Origin: Bacteroides sp.
Lineage (GTDB): Bacteria; Bacteroidota; Bacteroidia; Bacteroidales; Bacteroidaceae
Assembly (NCBI GenBank): GCA_019417975.1
Contig: DYCT01000143.1
Location: forward strand, 1 to 5,686
Length of the DNA: 5,686 nt
Direction of reading: 5' to 3'
Positions 5,591-5,686 of the stretch are shown piece by piece. Each line of letters begins with the position of its first letter. Within the stretch, counting starts at the first letter, position 1. Under the pieces are notes generated by a model, which did no database searches, had not been told where the DNA came from, and saw only the letters and a program-made list of their open reading frames with translations. A program made the position numbers and the translations under genes.

Positions 5591-5614
5591 GTTTGTCTGT
5601 TTGTCTGTTTGCCG
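5591..5614. repeat. Octamer tandem repeat (GTTTGTCT, 2 full copies plus a partial)
   Basis: GTTTGTCT occurs at 5591-5598 and 5599-5606, followed by GTTTGCCG at 5607-5614. It is a short repeat upstream of the lipoprotein gene. The rest of the window, 5615-5686, shows no gene, RNA or clear signal. Confidence 0.6.
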
Positions 5615-5686
5615 TTTTTACATTGTATTAGCGGGTCAGTCTGAAAAGCCTGTGGGTATGTTATGTTAAAATGCGAGAGTGAACTA

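Overview
The window looks like chromosomal DNA from a member of the Bacteroidota, most likely Bacteroides or a close relative. Three things point there. Two promoters fit the Bacteroides pattern, with a perfect TAnnTTTG -7 box and a TTG-type -33 element 20 bp upstream. The translation starts lack Shine-Dalgarno motifs. The lipoprotein carries C-N-K-D-E-E after its signal peptide, the acidic lipoprotein export signal of this phylum. The HisS and IspE N-termini also match what I recall of Bacteroides orthologues. This is recognition by eye; no search was run.

Layout. (1) Positions 1-587, + strand: the 3' part of a membrane zinc metallopeptidase gene (YugP / Zn_peptidase_2 type) whose start lies off the window, followed by a strong hairpin terminator (613-658). 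(2) 667-2916, + strand: a promoter, hisS (histidyl-tRNA synthetase), an ExoIII/APE1-type AP endonuclease gene starting 6 nt after hisS, and an intrinsic terminator with eight T residues; this is a clean two-gene operon. (3) 2917-3591: a long AT-rich non-coding stretch with ordered structure. It holds two inverted repeats, three tandem palindromes at an exact 22-bp period, two further hairpin units at 23-bp period whose stems differ in sequence but keep pairing, a cluster of ArgR-box-like sites, and finally the ispE promoter. (4) 3592-4413, + strand: ispE (MEP-pathway kinase), then a perfect 11-bp hairpin lying between convergent genes. (5) 4521-5471, - strand: a secreted, probably surface-exposed lipoprotein of unknown function with a canonical EF-hand calcium loop near its C-terminus. 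(6) 5472-5686: upstream DNA of the lipoprotein, with an inverted repeat and a short octamer tandem repeat.

The housekeeping genes (translation, DNA repair, isoprenoid synthesis) are ordinary in function and form no shared pathway. HisS and the AP endonuclease both resemble their human counterparts more than their E. coli ones. The least explained part is the 2917-3560 non-coding region. I found no evidence of a novel multi-gene system; the best candidate for something undescribed is the dyad array upstream of ispE.
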